Source: Sphingobacteriaceae bacterium (GTDB lineage: Bacteria; Bacteroidota; Bacteroidia; Sphingobacteriales; Sphingobacteriaceae). From it: 64,000 nucleotides of DNA. A model generated the notes under the pieces. It worked only from the letters and a program-made list of their open reading frames with translations, was not told where the DNA came from and searched no databases. The position numbers and the translations under genes are program-made. The stretch spans positions 99,946-163,945 of the forward strand of contig JACMJM010000011.1 of assembly GCA_014380615.1 (NCBI GenBank), read 5' to 3'. This document shows positions 6,929 through 15,298 of this stretch, piece after piece; position 1 is the stretch's first letter; every line of letters starts with the position of its first letter.

Positions 6929-9301
6929 ATGGACTTTATTATTCTACTACTTCTTATAGTGGTAATTGTACTCATTCTACAGCAACGTTCATCTTTCAGC
7001 GAAACAATTGAACGCCTCGAAATGCGGGTATTGAGGTTGCAGGAGATTATTGAAAATCTTGACGCTTCCAAAGAATCTGGCCCGAAGGCCATCGAAAAGT
7101 CAGATCCTCCTGTTGCGGTTAAGCAGCAGCCGGTTCAGGAGACAGCTGTTAGGCCGCAGGAAGTCGAAAAAACTCCCGAGTTAGAGATATCACCCGTTCC
7201 CGAAGTCACTAAAACTCCCGAACCCATACCTGTCTTTGAAAAACAGCCGATCAGGCCCTCATATGTTCCCCCTCCAGAACAAGAACCAGAGCTTTCGTTT
7301 TTTGAACGTTATCCTGATCTGGAAAAATTTATCGGTGAAAACCTTGTGAATAAAATCGGAATCGCAATCCTTGTTTTGTCTATTGGTTACTTTGTTAAAT
7401 ATGCCATTGATGCTAATTGGATAGGAGAGATCGGGAGAGTTGCGATAGGAATTGTATGCGGCGGGATTTTGATTGGCTTTGCGCATAAATTGAAAGATAA
7501 ATATAATGCTTTCAGTTCCGTGCTTGTAGGCGGGGGATTAGCCGTTTTCTATTTCACCATCACGCTGGCGTTTCATCAGTTTCATTTGTTCAGTCAACTC
7601 ACCGCATTTATTATCCTGATTATCGTTACCTCTTTTGCCGTGGCTCTTTCACTATTGTACAACAAGCAGGAGCTTGCGGTGATTGCTTTAGTAGGAGGCT
7701 TTCTAAGCCCTTTTATGCTAAGCACAGGAACTGCAAACTACAACGGATTGTTTCTTTACCTGGTGATTTTAAATATCGGGCTGCTCATTATCGCCTATTA
7801 TAAGTCGTGGCGCATTCTTAATATTATCGCGTTTGCTTTAACTGTGATGGTGTTTACGGCAGTCTTATTCAGACTTACTGCGCCAACCTATCATCTTGGA
7901 TTTATTTACGCTACTATCTTTTACCTGCTTTATTTCGCTATCAACATCGCTTATAATGTAAGAGAAAACAGAAGCTTTATCGCCTCAGATTTTAGTATTC
8001 TGCTCATCAACACCGCATTGTATTTTTCAGTCGGACTTTATCTGTTAACCCAAATGCATTATGAACAGTATCGGGGACTATTTAGTGCTGGTTTAGGAGT
8101 GGTTAATTTATGCTTATCTTACATCCTTTTCCGAAACAAAAAAGTGGATACCAACGTGCTGTTTTTATTGATCGGGATAACGCTTACATTTATTTCCCTT
8201 ACAGCACCAATTCAACTCAAGGGGAATCATATAACCCTATTCTGGGCTTCGGAGGCAGTGCTTCTTTACTGGTTATATCTTAAATCCGATATAAAACTTA
8301 CGCGAATTACCGCTCTCATTATTTGGGTGGCTATGTTGATTAGTTTAGTGATGGATTGGGTATCAATATACAGCAACGGCAGTGTGCTTCCGATACTGGC
8401 AAACAAAGGTTTTATTACTACCGTATTCTCGGCAATCGCTACTTTTATCCTTGCATTACTGGTACATAAAGACACTTCGCTTGAAAGCGAATATCAATTT
8501 AAAATACCACGAAATACATTCAGGATAACGGCTCTTGCGGTTCTTTTTCTCGCCGGATTATTTGAGGTAAATCACCAGTTTAATACCCGCTATCCGCAGG
8601 GGCTTGTAACAGGAATATACCTCATGCTCTATGTATCAGCGTTTATCCTGATGTTTAAATTATTGTCTGATAAACTAATATCGATAACTCTTTTCTGGAC
8701 GGCAAAGGCACTTGCTATGGCTGCCGCTATAGCGATGTACTTTCTTTACTATTCATCATTTTTATCGGCACAGGAGTATATCTTAGAGACAAGGCGTCTT
8801 TCTCCAAATCACTTCGCCGCACATTGGATTTCTTCAGTATTCATTGCGGTACTCTTTTATCATCTTGTGCGGGTATGCAGAGAGAACATGGATGATAATT
8901 CGCTCGCAAAATCAACATGGTTAATTTGCGGTAGTATTGTACTTTTTTTAAGTCTGGATATCAATCTGGCCAGCAATATGCTTTTTTATTCCAAAGCCCA
9001 TTCCATTAATGAAGTTCAGCGTGTATATATTAAAACCGGTTTGCCTGTTCTATGGGGAGTTTTGTCCTTTTCTATGATGTGGCTGGGAATGAATTTTAAG
9101 GATCGCAACCTGCGCATCATCTCATTAAGTTTGTTCAGTTTTACTTTACTTAAGCTGTTCCTGTTTGATATTCGCAATATTCCGGCTGCGGGCAAAATTG
9201 TTGCCTTCTTTTGCTTGGGTGTATTGCTTTTAATCGTATCCTTTATGTACCAAAGAGTTAAACAGATTATTGTAGCAGATGAAGAACATCCCGAAGTTTA
9301 A
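6929..9301 (+). CDS. DUF2339 polytopic membrane protein
   Basis: A 790-residue integral membrane protein of unknown function. It starts with one N-terminal membrane helix (IILLLLIVVIVLIL), a short coiled coil (about 20-45), and a Pro/Glu/Lys-rich linker (about 46-125). About twenty hydrophobic helices follow from residue 135 to the end, including IGENLVNKIGIAILVLSIGYFVKYAID and the VGGFLSPFMLSTG loop typical of DUF2339. Its last 23 bases overlap the start of the next gene, which indicates coupled translation. A link to cell-envelope maintenance is guessed from the membrane location only. Confidence 0.85.
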   Translation: MDFIILLLLIVVIVLILQQRSSFSETIERLEMRVLRLQEIIENLDASKESGPKAIEKSDPPVAVKQQPVQETAVRPQEVEKTPELEISPVPEVTKTPEPIPVFEKQPIRPSYVPPPEQEPELSFFERYPDLEKFIGENLVNKIGIAILVLSIGYFVKYAIDANWIGEIGRVAIGIVCGGILIGFAHKLKDKYNAFSSVLVGGGLAVFYFTITLAFHQFHLFSQLTAFIILIIVTSFAVALSLLYNKQELAVIALVGGFLSPFMLSTGTANYNGLFLYLVILNIGLLIIAYYKSWRILNIIAFALTVMVFTAVLFRLTAPTYHLGFIYATIFYLLYFAINIAYNVRENRSFIASDFSILLINTALYFSVGLYLLTQMHYEQYRGLFSAGLGVVNLCLSYILFRNKKVDTNVLFLLIGITLTFISLTAPIQLKGNHITLFWASEAVLLYWLYLKSDIKLTRITALIIWVAMLISLVMDWVSIYSNGSVLPILANKGFITTVFSAIATFILALLVHKDTSLESEYQFKIPRNTFRITALAVLFLAGLFEVNHQFNTRYPQGLVTGIYLMLYVSAFILMFKLLSDKLISITLFWTAKALAMAAAIAMYFLYYSSFLSAQEYILETRRLSPNHFAAHWISSVFIAVLFYHLVRVCRENMDDNSLAKSTWLICGSIVLFLSLDINLASNMLFYSKAHSINEVQRVYIKTGLPVLWGVLSFSMMWLGMNFKDRNLRIISLSLFSFTLLKLFLFDIRNIPAAGKIVAFFCLGVLLLIVSFMYQRVKQIIVADEEHPEV

Positions 9302-10502
9302 CAAATTATTCCTGCCCTTTTCTCTGGTAGCAAGCATCTTCTCATCGGCATGGGCGCAGGATAAATTTGTTTATAAGGCAGATCTTGAGAAGATAACGCA
9401 ACCCGGCTTTTACAAGGTTTACCTTGATCCTGAACTAGTTGCCAAAAGTCAGGTAGATCTCTCTGACTTGAGGATTATGGATAAAAAGAAAAATTTTGTT
9501 CCGTATATCCGGCTCCAAAGTCTGCCATCGGTAAAAGAAGATTTTTTGGATTTTCCCATTCTTCAAACTTCTGAAAATACAGATTCTATCACTTCCATAA
9601 TTATTGAGAATAGAAGAGGCTTATTGATACGTTCACTTTGGTTGAAGCTAAAAAACACAGCCGTTTCTCGCAAAGCAGATGTGCTTGGTAGTGATGACAG
9701 GCAAAGGTGGTTCGCTATTGATGAAGAGGTTCCGCTGGCGCAGGCAACGGCAGGCAATGCCGACAGCTATTTGCAATCCCTTTCTTTTCCCGCCAGCAAT
9801 TATAAATACTTTAAGGTTAATGTAAACAATAAACAGAAAAGCCCTCTCAAGATATTGAGTGCAGGAATTTTTTCCACCGAAACCGAGGATGCAACATTCA
9901 GCTTGCTTCCTTCTCCGTCAGTAAGCCGAAAAGACAGCAGCGATAAGATTAGCTATCTCCAATTCCGCTTCAAAGAAAAATTTCAAGTGAATAAACTCTT
10001 TGTTTCTATTATAAGCCCCAGGTATTTTAGAAGAACTGTTATGGTGTTTGAAGTTGAGGGCAAAGAAAGGTTGCTCCTTAGCGAAACAGTAATTACTTCG
10101 GAGAGCCGACCAGAGATCGTGGTTTCGTCAAAAGCCCAAAACTTCGAACTGCAGATTCTTAATGGCGATAACCCGGCTTTAGAAATAGCATCCATACAGG
10201 CCTGGCAGCTGAATGAGTATATATTGGCTTATCTCGAACCTAGTCAGAACTATCAATTATTGGTGGGAGACAAGCACGCTCTGCAGCCAGATTATGATCT
10301 GAAATTTTTCGGGGATTCCGCCCTTAGGAGCGCTTCGGGTATTAAACACTTAGGGCTTGAGAAAAATCCGTTATTGAAGTTAGCTATTACAAAAAAGAGT
10401 GCTGATTATACTCTGTGGTTGTGGGTGGCCATAGTACTGGTATTGGGTTTACTAAGTTTTTCTACCTGGAGGATGATGGGGGCTTTAAAGGAGAAGGGTT
10501 AA
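9279..10502 (+). CDS. DUF3999-like membrane-anchored protein
   Basis: The 407-residue protein has a signal peptide (cleavage near SSAWAQ, residue 26), a large beta-rich extracytoplasmic domain, and one C-terminal membrane helix (LWLWVAIVLVLGLLSF, about 380-396) with a short basic tail. The fold and the neighbouring DUF2339 gene match the DUF2339/DUF3999 pairing seen in other bacteria. The start codon lies inside the DUF2339 gene, so the two are probably made and act together as an inner-membrane complex with a periplasmic lobe. Function unknown. Confidence 0.7.
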   Translation: MKNIPKFNKLFLPFSLVASIFSSAWAQDKFVYKADLEKITQPGFYKVYLDPELVAKSQVDLSDLRIMDKKKNFVPYIRLQSLPSVKEDFLDFPILQTSENTDSITSIIIENRRGLLIRSLWLKLKNTAVSRKADVLGSDDRQRWFAIDEEVPLAQATAGNADSYLQSLSFPASNYKYFKVNVNNKQKSPLKILSAGIFSTETEDATFSLLPSPSVSRKDSSDKISYLQFRFKEKFQVNKLFVSIISPRYFRRTVMVFEVEGKERLLLSETVITSESRPEIVVSSKAQNFELQILNGDNPALEIASIQAWQLNEYILAYLEPSQNYQLLVGDKHALQPDYDLKFFGDSALRSASGIKHLGLEKNPLLKLAITKKSADYTLWLWVAIVLVLGLLSFSTWRMMGALKEKG

Positions 10503-10855
10503 AAAAAATATTACTACCCTTTTGATTTTTAAATACTTGCCTTTCCCTTCTAAAAAGGCTAGGTCAACCATTAGCAAGGCAGAGTCTGATAAGCCTTCCA
10601 ACCAGCTAATTGTCCTAAAAGCGCTGTCCTTTTTTGGCTCAAGTCCGAAAGAGTATACACCCACTACTACGTTTTTTATTCCAAACTTTCCTTTTTTCGG
10701 GAAATTAAACCCCAATGTGGGACGATATAACTAATTCTTTCCCCGAAAAATAAAATTTCAAATAATAAATGCTTTTTTTAAAGATTCGGCACCGACATTG
10801 CATATCTGTTGTGAAGTTTTGAATACTGCACATTTAAAACGTTAAAATTTAACTT
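10503..10855. other. Intergenic region with antiparallel open frames of doubtful coding value
   Basis: About 350 bases with no recognised gene. Open frames run on both strands over the same bases (10485-10715 minus, 10522-10734 plus), giving Lys/Ser/Phe-rich translations with no familiar motif. No clear promoter for the sugar transferase gene was found. Confidence 0.4.
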
Positions 10856-12235
10856 ATGGGTACACGCTACTTATTTCTCTTACGAATCATCCTTGCCCTC
10901 AGTGATATTATTCTTATCAATCTCTGTCTTTTTATAAGTTTTCAATTCAGCAGCCTGCTTAATGGTGAGGTACAGGAATTTTATCGGCAAAATATCATTA
11001 TTTGCAATCTTATCTGGCTTATCAGCACCAGTATCTTCAGGTTATATACAACTGATACTATTCATAGCCTGGTGCTTATTTATCGTGCTACCTGGAAAAG
11101 TATAGCATTGCATAGTTTCCTGTTCTTAACCTTTATTTTCTTTACGGGGAGTGCTTCATTTCCCCGCGAGTTTTTAGCTATATTCTACACCATGTTTACC
11201 GTAGGTTTTATGCTCAGCCGATTCACCGGAACCGCTATTCAAGACAATTTGCACAAGCATTTCGATATCCGTAAAGCCGTTGCTGTATTAGGCATGAACC
11301 CAGGCGGATTAAAACTGGCCGCTTATCTTGAAGAGCAAAGCAGCCTTAACTTTACAGGTTTCCTTGGCGATGAAGGGTTTTATATCGATCCGCAAGGCAA
11401 GCTAATCCCCGCAGCATCCGAACAATTAAGAAAAGCAGCTCACGCGGGTGTTAAGGAGGTGTATGTATCACTCGACGCCACTCGCATGGAAGATATCCCA
11501 CAACTCATCCGAGAAGGAGAGAGACATTGCGTTCGCTTAAAGTTCGTTCCCGACTTAAGCGGCGGACAAGCCGCATTCAGAATAGAACACATGGGTGGCT
11601 TTCCTGTGCTTTGCGCCAGAAAAGAACCGCTGGAAGATATTCAGAATCGCTTCAAAAAACGCTTTCTCGATGTAGCCATCAGTCTTTCGGTGATGGTATT
11701 TATCTTTAGTTGGTTGTATCCCATCCTCGCTATCATTATTAAATGGCAAAGCAATGGCCCGGTTTTGTTTAAACAACTAAGATCAGGCCGCGATAACAAG
11801 CCTTTTTATTGCTATAAGTTTAGAAGCATGTGCCTAAACGCCGACAGCAACTCTAAGCAAGCTACCCGTAACGACGACCGCATTACACCCATCGGTAAGT
11901 TTATGCGCAAAACCAGCCTCGACGAATTTCCACAGTTTATCAATGTGCTGTTGGGCGATATGAGCGTTATCGGGCCTCGGCCGCACATGCTTAGCCATAC
12001 AGAACAATACCGTGCCCTTATCGACAAATATATGGTTCGCCAGTTTTTAAAACCCGGCATTAGTGGCTGGGCACAGGTAAACGGCTACCGAGGCGAAACA
12101 AAAGAAACTGCTGCGATGGAAAAGCGTGTAGAACACGATATATGGTACATGGAAAACTGGTCGTCGATGTTAGATGTACGCGTTTTGTTTATGACCGTTA
12201 TCAACGCCATTAAAGGCGAAGAAAACGCTTACTAG
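10856..12235 (+). CDS. Undecaprenyl-phosphate sugar phosphotransferase (WcaJ-like)
   Basis: Starts exopolysaccharide repeat-unit assembly by moving a sugar-1-phosphate from a nucleotide sugar to undecaprenyl phosphate at the inner membrane. The 459-residue protein has four N-terminal membrane helices (about 5-130), a nucleotide-binding-like middle domain (AVLGMNPGGLKLAAYL), a further membrane segment near 275, and the C-terminal bacterial sugar transferase domain with GPVLFKQLRSGRDNKPFYCYKFRSM, TSLDEFPQFINVLLGDMSVIGPRP and KPGISGWAQVNGYRG. No glycosyltransferase cluster follows, so this is an isolated priming enzyme. The sugar (glucose or galactose) cannot be read from sequence. Confidence 0.9.
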   Translation: MGTRYLFLLRIILALSDIILINLCLFISFQFSSLLNGEVQEFYRQNIIICNLIWLISTSIFRLYTTDTIHSLVLIYRATWKSIALHSFLFLTFIFFTGSASFPREFLAIFYTMFTVGFMLSRFTGTAIQDNLHKHFDIRKAVAVLGMNPGGLKLAAYLEEQSSLNFTGFLGDEGFYIDPQGKLIPAASEQLRKAAHAGVKEVYVSLDATRMEDIPQLIREGERHCVRLKFVPDLSGGQAAFRIEHMGGFPVLCARKEPLEDIQNRFKKRFLDVAISLSVMVFIFSWLYPILAIIIKWQSNGPVLFKQLRSGRDNKPFYCYKFRSMCLNADSNSKQATRNDDRITPIGKFMRKTSLDEFPQFINVLLGDMSVIGPRPHMLSHTEQYRALIDKYMVRQFLKPGISGWAQVNGYRGETKETAAMEKRVEHDIWYMENWSSMLDVRVLFMTVINAIKGEENAY

Positions 12236-12329
12236 GCTAGTGCTCAAAATTAGGTCCCAAAAAAGTTGCGCGCATCTGTTACTTTGAACGATGGCGAATT
12301 TGGACACTCACGTCTTTATTGTAATTCCT

Positions 12330-12707
12330 ATGATAAAAAAGAAAGTCATCCTCCTCGACCATGACCTTTCCTGTCTTGATCTTATGCAGATCATGATGAG
12401 CGAACTGGATTTCGAAAGTTATCCGTTTAGTTCATGGGAATCGCGCACCATTCAGGATTTCATCACTATTCGTCCCGATCTCATTATTCTCGATCAACGT
12501 CTTATCGGTAGCCGTGGCCCCGATATCTGCCTGATCCTTAAATCCGTAAATCAACTGCGCCATGTGCCCATCATACTCGCCTCCGAAAGTGAAGAACTGG
12601 AAGCGGCAGCTAGAAAATGCTCTGCCGACGGGTATATCGAAAAGCCTTACAACATGGCCGAAATAGAAAAAATGGTGCAGTGGTTTGATGAGAGTGTAAA
12701 GTATTAA
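12330..12707 (+). CDS. Single-domain response regulator (receiver only)
   Basis: The 125-residue protein is one receiver domain: acidic pocket D10/D12 (with H11 between them), phosphoacceptor Asp 55 in LIILDQRLIG, switch Ser 85 and Lys 105 in GYIEKPY. There is no output domain. A longer start at 12291 is possible, but the ATG at 12330 aligns with the paralogue at 30122-30487 (MKKKKVIIIDDD). The two share the uncommon LILKSVNQLR / VILKSINQLR segment, so they are recent paralogues. No kinase is adjacent; the CHASE kinase at 15.3 kb is the nearest. Confidence 0.82.
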   Translation: MIKKKVILLDHDLSCLDLMQIMMSELDFESYPFSSWESRTIQDFITIRPDLIILDQRLIGSRGPDICLILKSVNQLRHVPIILASESEELEAAARKCSADGYIEKPYNMAEIEKMVQWFDESVKY

Positions 12708-12848
12708 GGGATATAAAAAGCTTATCGTTATAATTTGAAATCTACTAAAAGAGGCTTAGCGTTTGTTGATTCGATCATAAAAATTTCTAATTTTGAATTA
12801 GGGTAATAGAGAAATTTCGTCTTACCAATAATCACTTTGCTTAAAGCT

Positions 12849-13052
12849 ATGAACAAACCAAAAGTAATCTCATATACCCGCAGGTTTTTCCTGCAATTTA
12901 TAGCTTTTGCGTTAGTTAAGTTTTTAGGGGATAAGTATATTTTCGGGAAAGAATTCGAACCTTATGGCCTTATTTTCTGGTCGTTTTGGATGGCTGCGGT
13001 TATAACCTGGTTATATTATAGAAAACAGAAGAAACAGATACAGGCAGCCTAG
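12849..13052 (+). CDS. Small two-helix membrane protein
   Basis: A 67-residue protein starting MNKPKVISYTRRFF, with two hydrophobic segments (FLQFIAFALVKFLG and GLIFWSFWMAAVITWLYY) and a basic C-terminus (RKQKKQIQAA). It probably sits in the inner membrane. No family is recognised. The frame extends four codons upstream to a TTG, but the ATG at 12849 is preferred. It stands alone between a response regulator and a phosphatase-like gene. Confidence 0.6.
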   Translation: MNKPKVISYTRRFFLQFIAFALVKFLGDKYIFGKEFEPYGLIFWSFWMAAVITWLYYRKQKKQIQAA

Positions 13053-13153
13053 AATTGCTAATTCAGAAAGAACTCACCTTTCTCAAACTATCCTGACTCC
13101 TTGTTACTTCTTATTATAGTACCAGCCTGGCAAAGTTTTTAGCATATTAATAT

Positions 13154-13471
13154 ATGAATGCACTTTTTATATGCAGCCGAAATAAATGGCGAAGTAAAAC
13201 TGCTGAAGAGATTTTTCAAAAAAAAGAAGGTGTGGCGGTACGCTCTGCGGGAACTTCAAGTGTTGCGCGAATTAAAGTGAATGAGAAATTAATTGATTGG
13301 GCCGACCTGATTTTTGTGATGGAAAATCATCATAAACAATGGTTAAATAGGAACTATTCGGACTCCCTGACTGGAAAAAAATTAGTAGTATTGGATATTC
13401 CGGACGAATATCACTACATGGATGAAGAATTGATACAAATGCTCGAGCTTGCTACAAAGCCATATTGGTAA
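13154..13471 (+). CDS. Low-molecular-weight protein tyrosine phosphatase-like protein
   Basis: The 105-residue protein begins with the P-loop right after the first strand: LFICSRNKWRSKTAEEIF, giving the CX5R signature (C7 to R13) followed by Ser 14. SAGTSS and DLIFVMENHHKQW match later LMW-PTP elements, and DIPDEY near residue 75 resembles the general-acid loop. It is shorter than classical LMW-PTPs (about 150 residues), and the loop is CSRNKWRS instead of CxGNxCRS, a divergent variant found in many genomes. Substrate unknown; arsenate reduction is unlikely because the extra cysteines are missing. Confidence 0.75.
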   Translation: MNALFICSRNKWRSKTAEEIFQKKEGVAVRSAGTSSVARIKVNEKLIDWADLIFVMENHHKQWLNRNYSDSLTGKKLVVLDIPDEYHYMDEELIQMLELATKPYW

Positions 13472-13550
13472 TAATTTACAATCGCTTTGATGGGTTGGAG
13501 ACTCTCTATAGGCAAGATGCAGTGTTTATGCCGTTTGTATCGCAATATTA

Positions 13551-13586
13551 ATAATTCTCCCCGGCTAATTTACCCAGGAGAATTAT
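13551..13586. repeat. Inverted repeat downstream of the phosphatase-like gene
   Basis: ATAATTCTCC (13551-13560) is inverted at 13577-13586 with a 16-base loop. It may act as a terminator for the upstream gene, although no T-run follows. Confidence 0.5.
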
Positions 13587-13598
13587 CTCATTTAAAGA

Positions 13599-13765
13599 TC
13601 AGTTAACTGCGGGCCACTTTTTTTAATCATTTCCTTTACCGCTTTCTACTTAAGCTCATTTAAAGCATCGGCAAGGTTCTGCATCTCGGGGTGGAGGGCT
13701 GGAACAAATTCTTCAGGCTGCTTGGGTGCTATCAGATTCGGTAGTTTTGGTAAGAAGCTCCACAT
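13599..13765 (-). pseudogene. Possible remnant of a small helical protein
   Basis: From an ATG at 13765 a frame reads MWSFLPKLPNLIAPKQ and continues to a TAG at 13646-13648. After the TAG the same frame keeps a coherent helical sequence (KAVKEMIKKSGPQLTD) to a TAA. So this is either a 39-residue protein or a roughly 56-residue one interrupted by a stop. No family is recognised. It is the only coding-like content seen in the 363-base gap 13472-13834. Confidence 0.3.
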
Positions 13766-13834
13766 GGCTAATTTCTTCTATTTAGACCCGGAAAAATTTT
13801 TATTTCCTATTTTTGGTACTGATAAAATCAAAAA

Positions 13835-14803
13835 ATGTTTTTTAAAAAGATTAAAAGAAAAGAATCGGGAGTTTTACTTTACGGCATAACACCACCTAAA
13901 ATACAAACAGAACCAGAAAGGGTGACTGAAATTGCGGCTAAAACCATAAATAACCTGTGTGCTTTAGATTTTGATGCACTGATTGTATACGATGTACAAG
14001 ATGAATCGGCCCGAACTGATATTGAACGGCCTTTTCCTTTTACCTCGGCCCTCGATCCATTCGAATACGCCAGTGGTTATTTGAAGGAACTTAAAGTGCC
14101 GAAAATAATCTATCGCCCTGCTGGAAAATACTCACGGGAGGAGCTTGCGCAATGGCTAAACGGCTTAAAAATTCATGGATTTTACCCGATTTTTGTGGGT
14201 TTACCATCCCCGGATTATGTGGTAAAAACCAACCTGACGGAAGCCTATCAGATTTGGGGCGAGCAACACGGTGAGCAGTCTGTGATCGGGGCCATAACCA
14301 TTCCGGAGCGGCATGCTGTATTAAAAGACGAAGATGCCCGGATGATGAATAAGGTAGAATCAGGAGTGTCTTATTTTATCTCGCAATGTATTTTTAATGT
14401 CGACTACACCAAAAAAATGTTAGACGACCTGTTGTTGGCTTTCGGGAAAAATAATCAGGAATTACCTACAATCATATTTACGCTCACTATTTGCGGTTCG
14501 GTTAAAACACTTCATTTCATGGAATGGCTGGGAATCCATATCCCCGATGATATCAGGGAAGATCTTCGTTTAAGTGACGATCCGGTGAAGTACTCGGTAG
14601 AACTGGCTACTGCGTTTGCAAAAGAGCTGATTCAATTCTGTCAGGAAAGGTCTATACCCTTTGGATTTAATATCGAAAGCGTAGCCATTCGAAAGGTAGA
14701 AATAGACGCCTCCCTCGAACTACTGACTATCGTTTCCCAGCTTTTGAAAGCAAATGGGTTGAGGGATGAGATTAAACAAGCAGATAAACCATTAGTTGCT
14801 TGA
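13835..14803 (+). CDS. Methylenetetrahydrofolate reductase-like protein
   Basis: The 322-residue protein reads as a TIM-barrel flavoprotein of the MTHFR superfamily: GVLLYGITPPK in the first strand, then FDALIVYDVQDESART and RPFPF, YFISQCIFNVDYTKKMLDDL and IIFTLTICGSVKTLHFMEWLGI. It differs enough from MetF (no standard E-x-FPP start) that the folate reaction is not assured. It may be a paralogue with another role. No methionine or folate gene is nearby. TATTTTTG at 13808-13815 is a possible -7 promoter box 20 bases before the ATG. Confidence 0.6.
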   Translation: MFFKKIKRKESGVLLYGITPPKIQTEPERVTEIAAKTINNLCALDFDALIVYDVQDESARTDIERPFPFTSALDPFEYASGYLKELKVPKIIYRPAGKYSREELAQWLNGLKIHGFYPIFVGLPSPDYVVKTNLTEAYQIWGEQHGEQSVIGAITIPERHAVLKDEDARMMNKVESGVSYFISQCIFNVDYTKKMLDDLLLAFGKNNQELPTIIFTLTICGSVKTLHFMEWLGIHIPDDIREDLRLSDDPVKYSVELATAFAKELIQFCQERSIPFGFNIESVAIRKVEIDASLELLTIVSQLLKANGLRDEIKQADKPLVA

Positions 14804-15298
14804 GCGACCATTGTTGGTGTATTTGTGGCCTAAAAAAATTAGTATAGCCACGAGGCTCGAAGGCAAAAGTTAACTTGATTCCTAGTTGAGAGTTCAGGTA
14901 ATTTCTTTACTACTTTTTTCACGCAAAGGACGCAAAGATAGAACACGCAAAGAAGGGAAGGTGTTTCGCAGCCCTTGTGTACTTTTAGGCAACCTTTGTG
15001 GCTTGGTTACTTTGTGGCCTATAAAGTTCAAACCGTTTCCACCCGCACTGCCTTGCGTTCCAATACCTTAACCCAAGCTCCATAAAGCAAGCCAAGGCAC
15101 TTCATTCGCACATGGCCTACTAATACCACATTCTCCTCAGGTTAAATTGTGCTGGAATCTCGGATTGTTGGTTTCCTGTAATGCTTCTGTTGGATAATGG
15201 AATTTGAAAAACTTAATGTTTTTAAAACTTTGTTGCCCTTCATCGCATTTACTTGAAAGCCATCTGTTTTAAAGCCCCGACTATTTTTGGTTCCCTCT
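14804..15298. other. Gene-free spacer before the CHASE kinase
   Basis: About 500 bases with no convincing gene. It holds the ACGCAAAG repeat cluster at 14919-14952 and a TATTTTTG possible -7 box at 15282-15289 close to the kinase start. The short open frame over the repeats looks accidental. Confidence 0.5.
14919..14952. repeat. ACGCAAAG short repeat cluster, copy 1
   Basis: Three units of (A)CGCAAAG start at 14921, 14930 and 14945. A second cluster of the same kind is at 25264-25306. The similar makeup at unrelated sites marks it as a dispersed intergenic repeat. Confidence 0.65.

Noticed and set aside
10485..10734. Overlapping antiparallel frames as genes
   Set aside because: Neither has a recognisable domain or promoter, and both cover the same bases, so at least one must be a shadow.
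14886..15071. 61-residue plus-strand frame
   Set aside because: It is translated through the ACGCAAAG repeats and gives low-complexity basic sequence.
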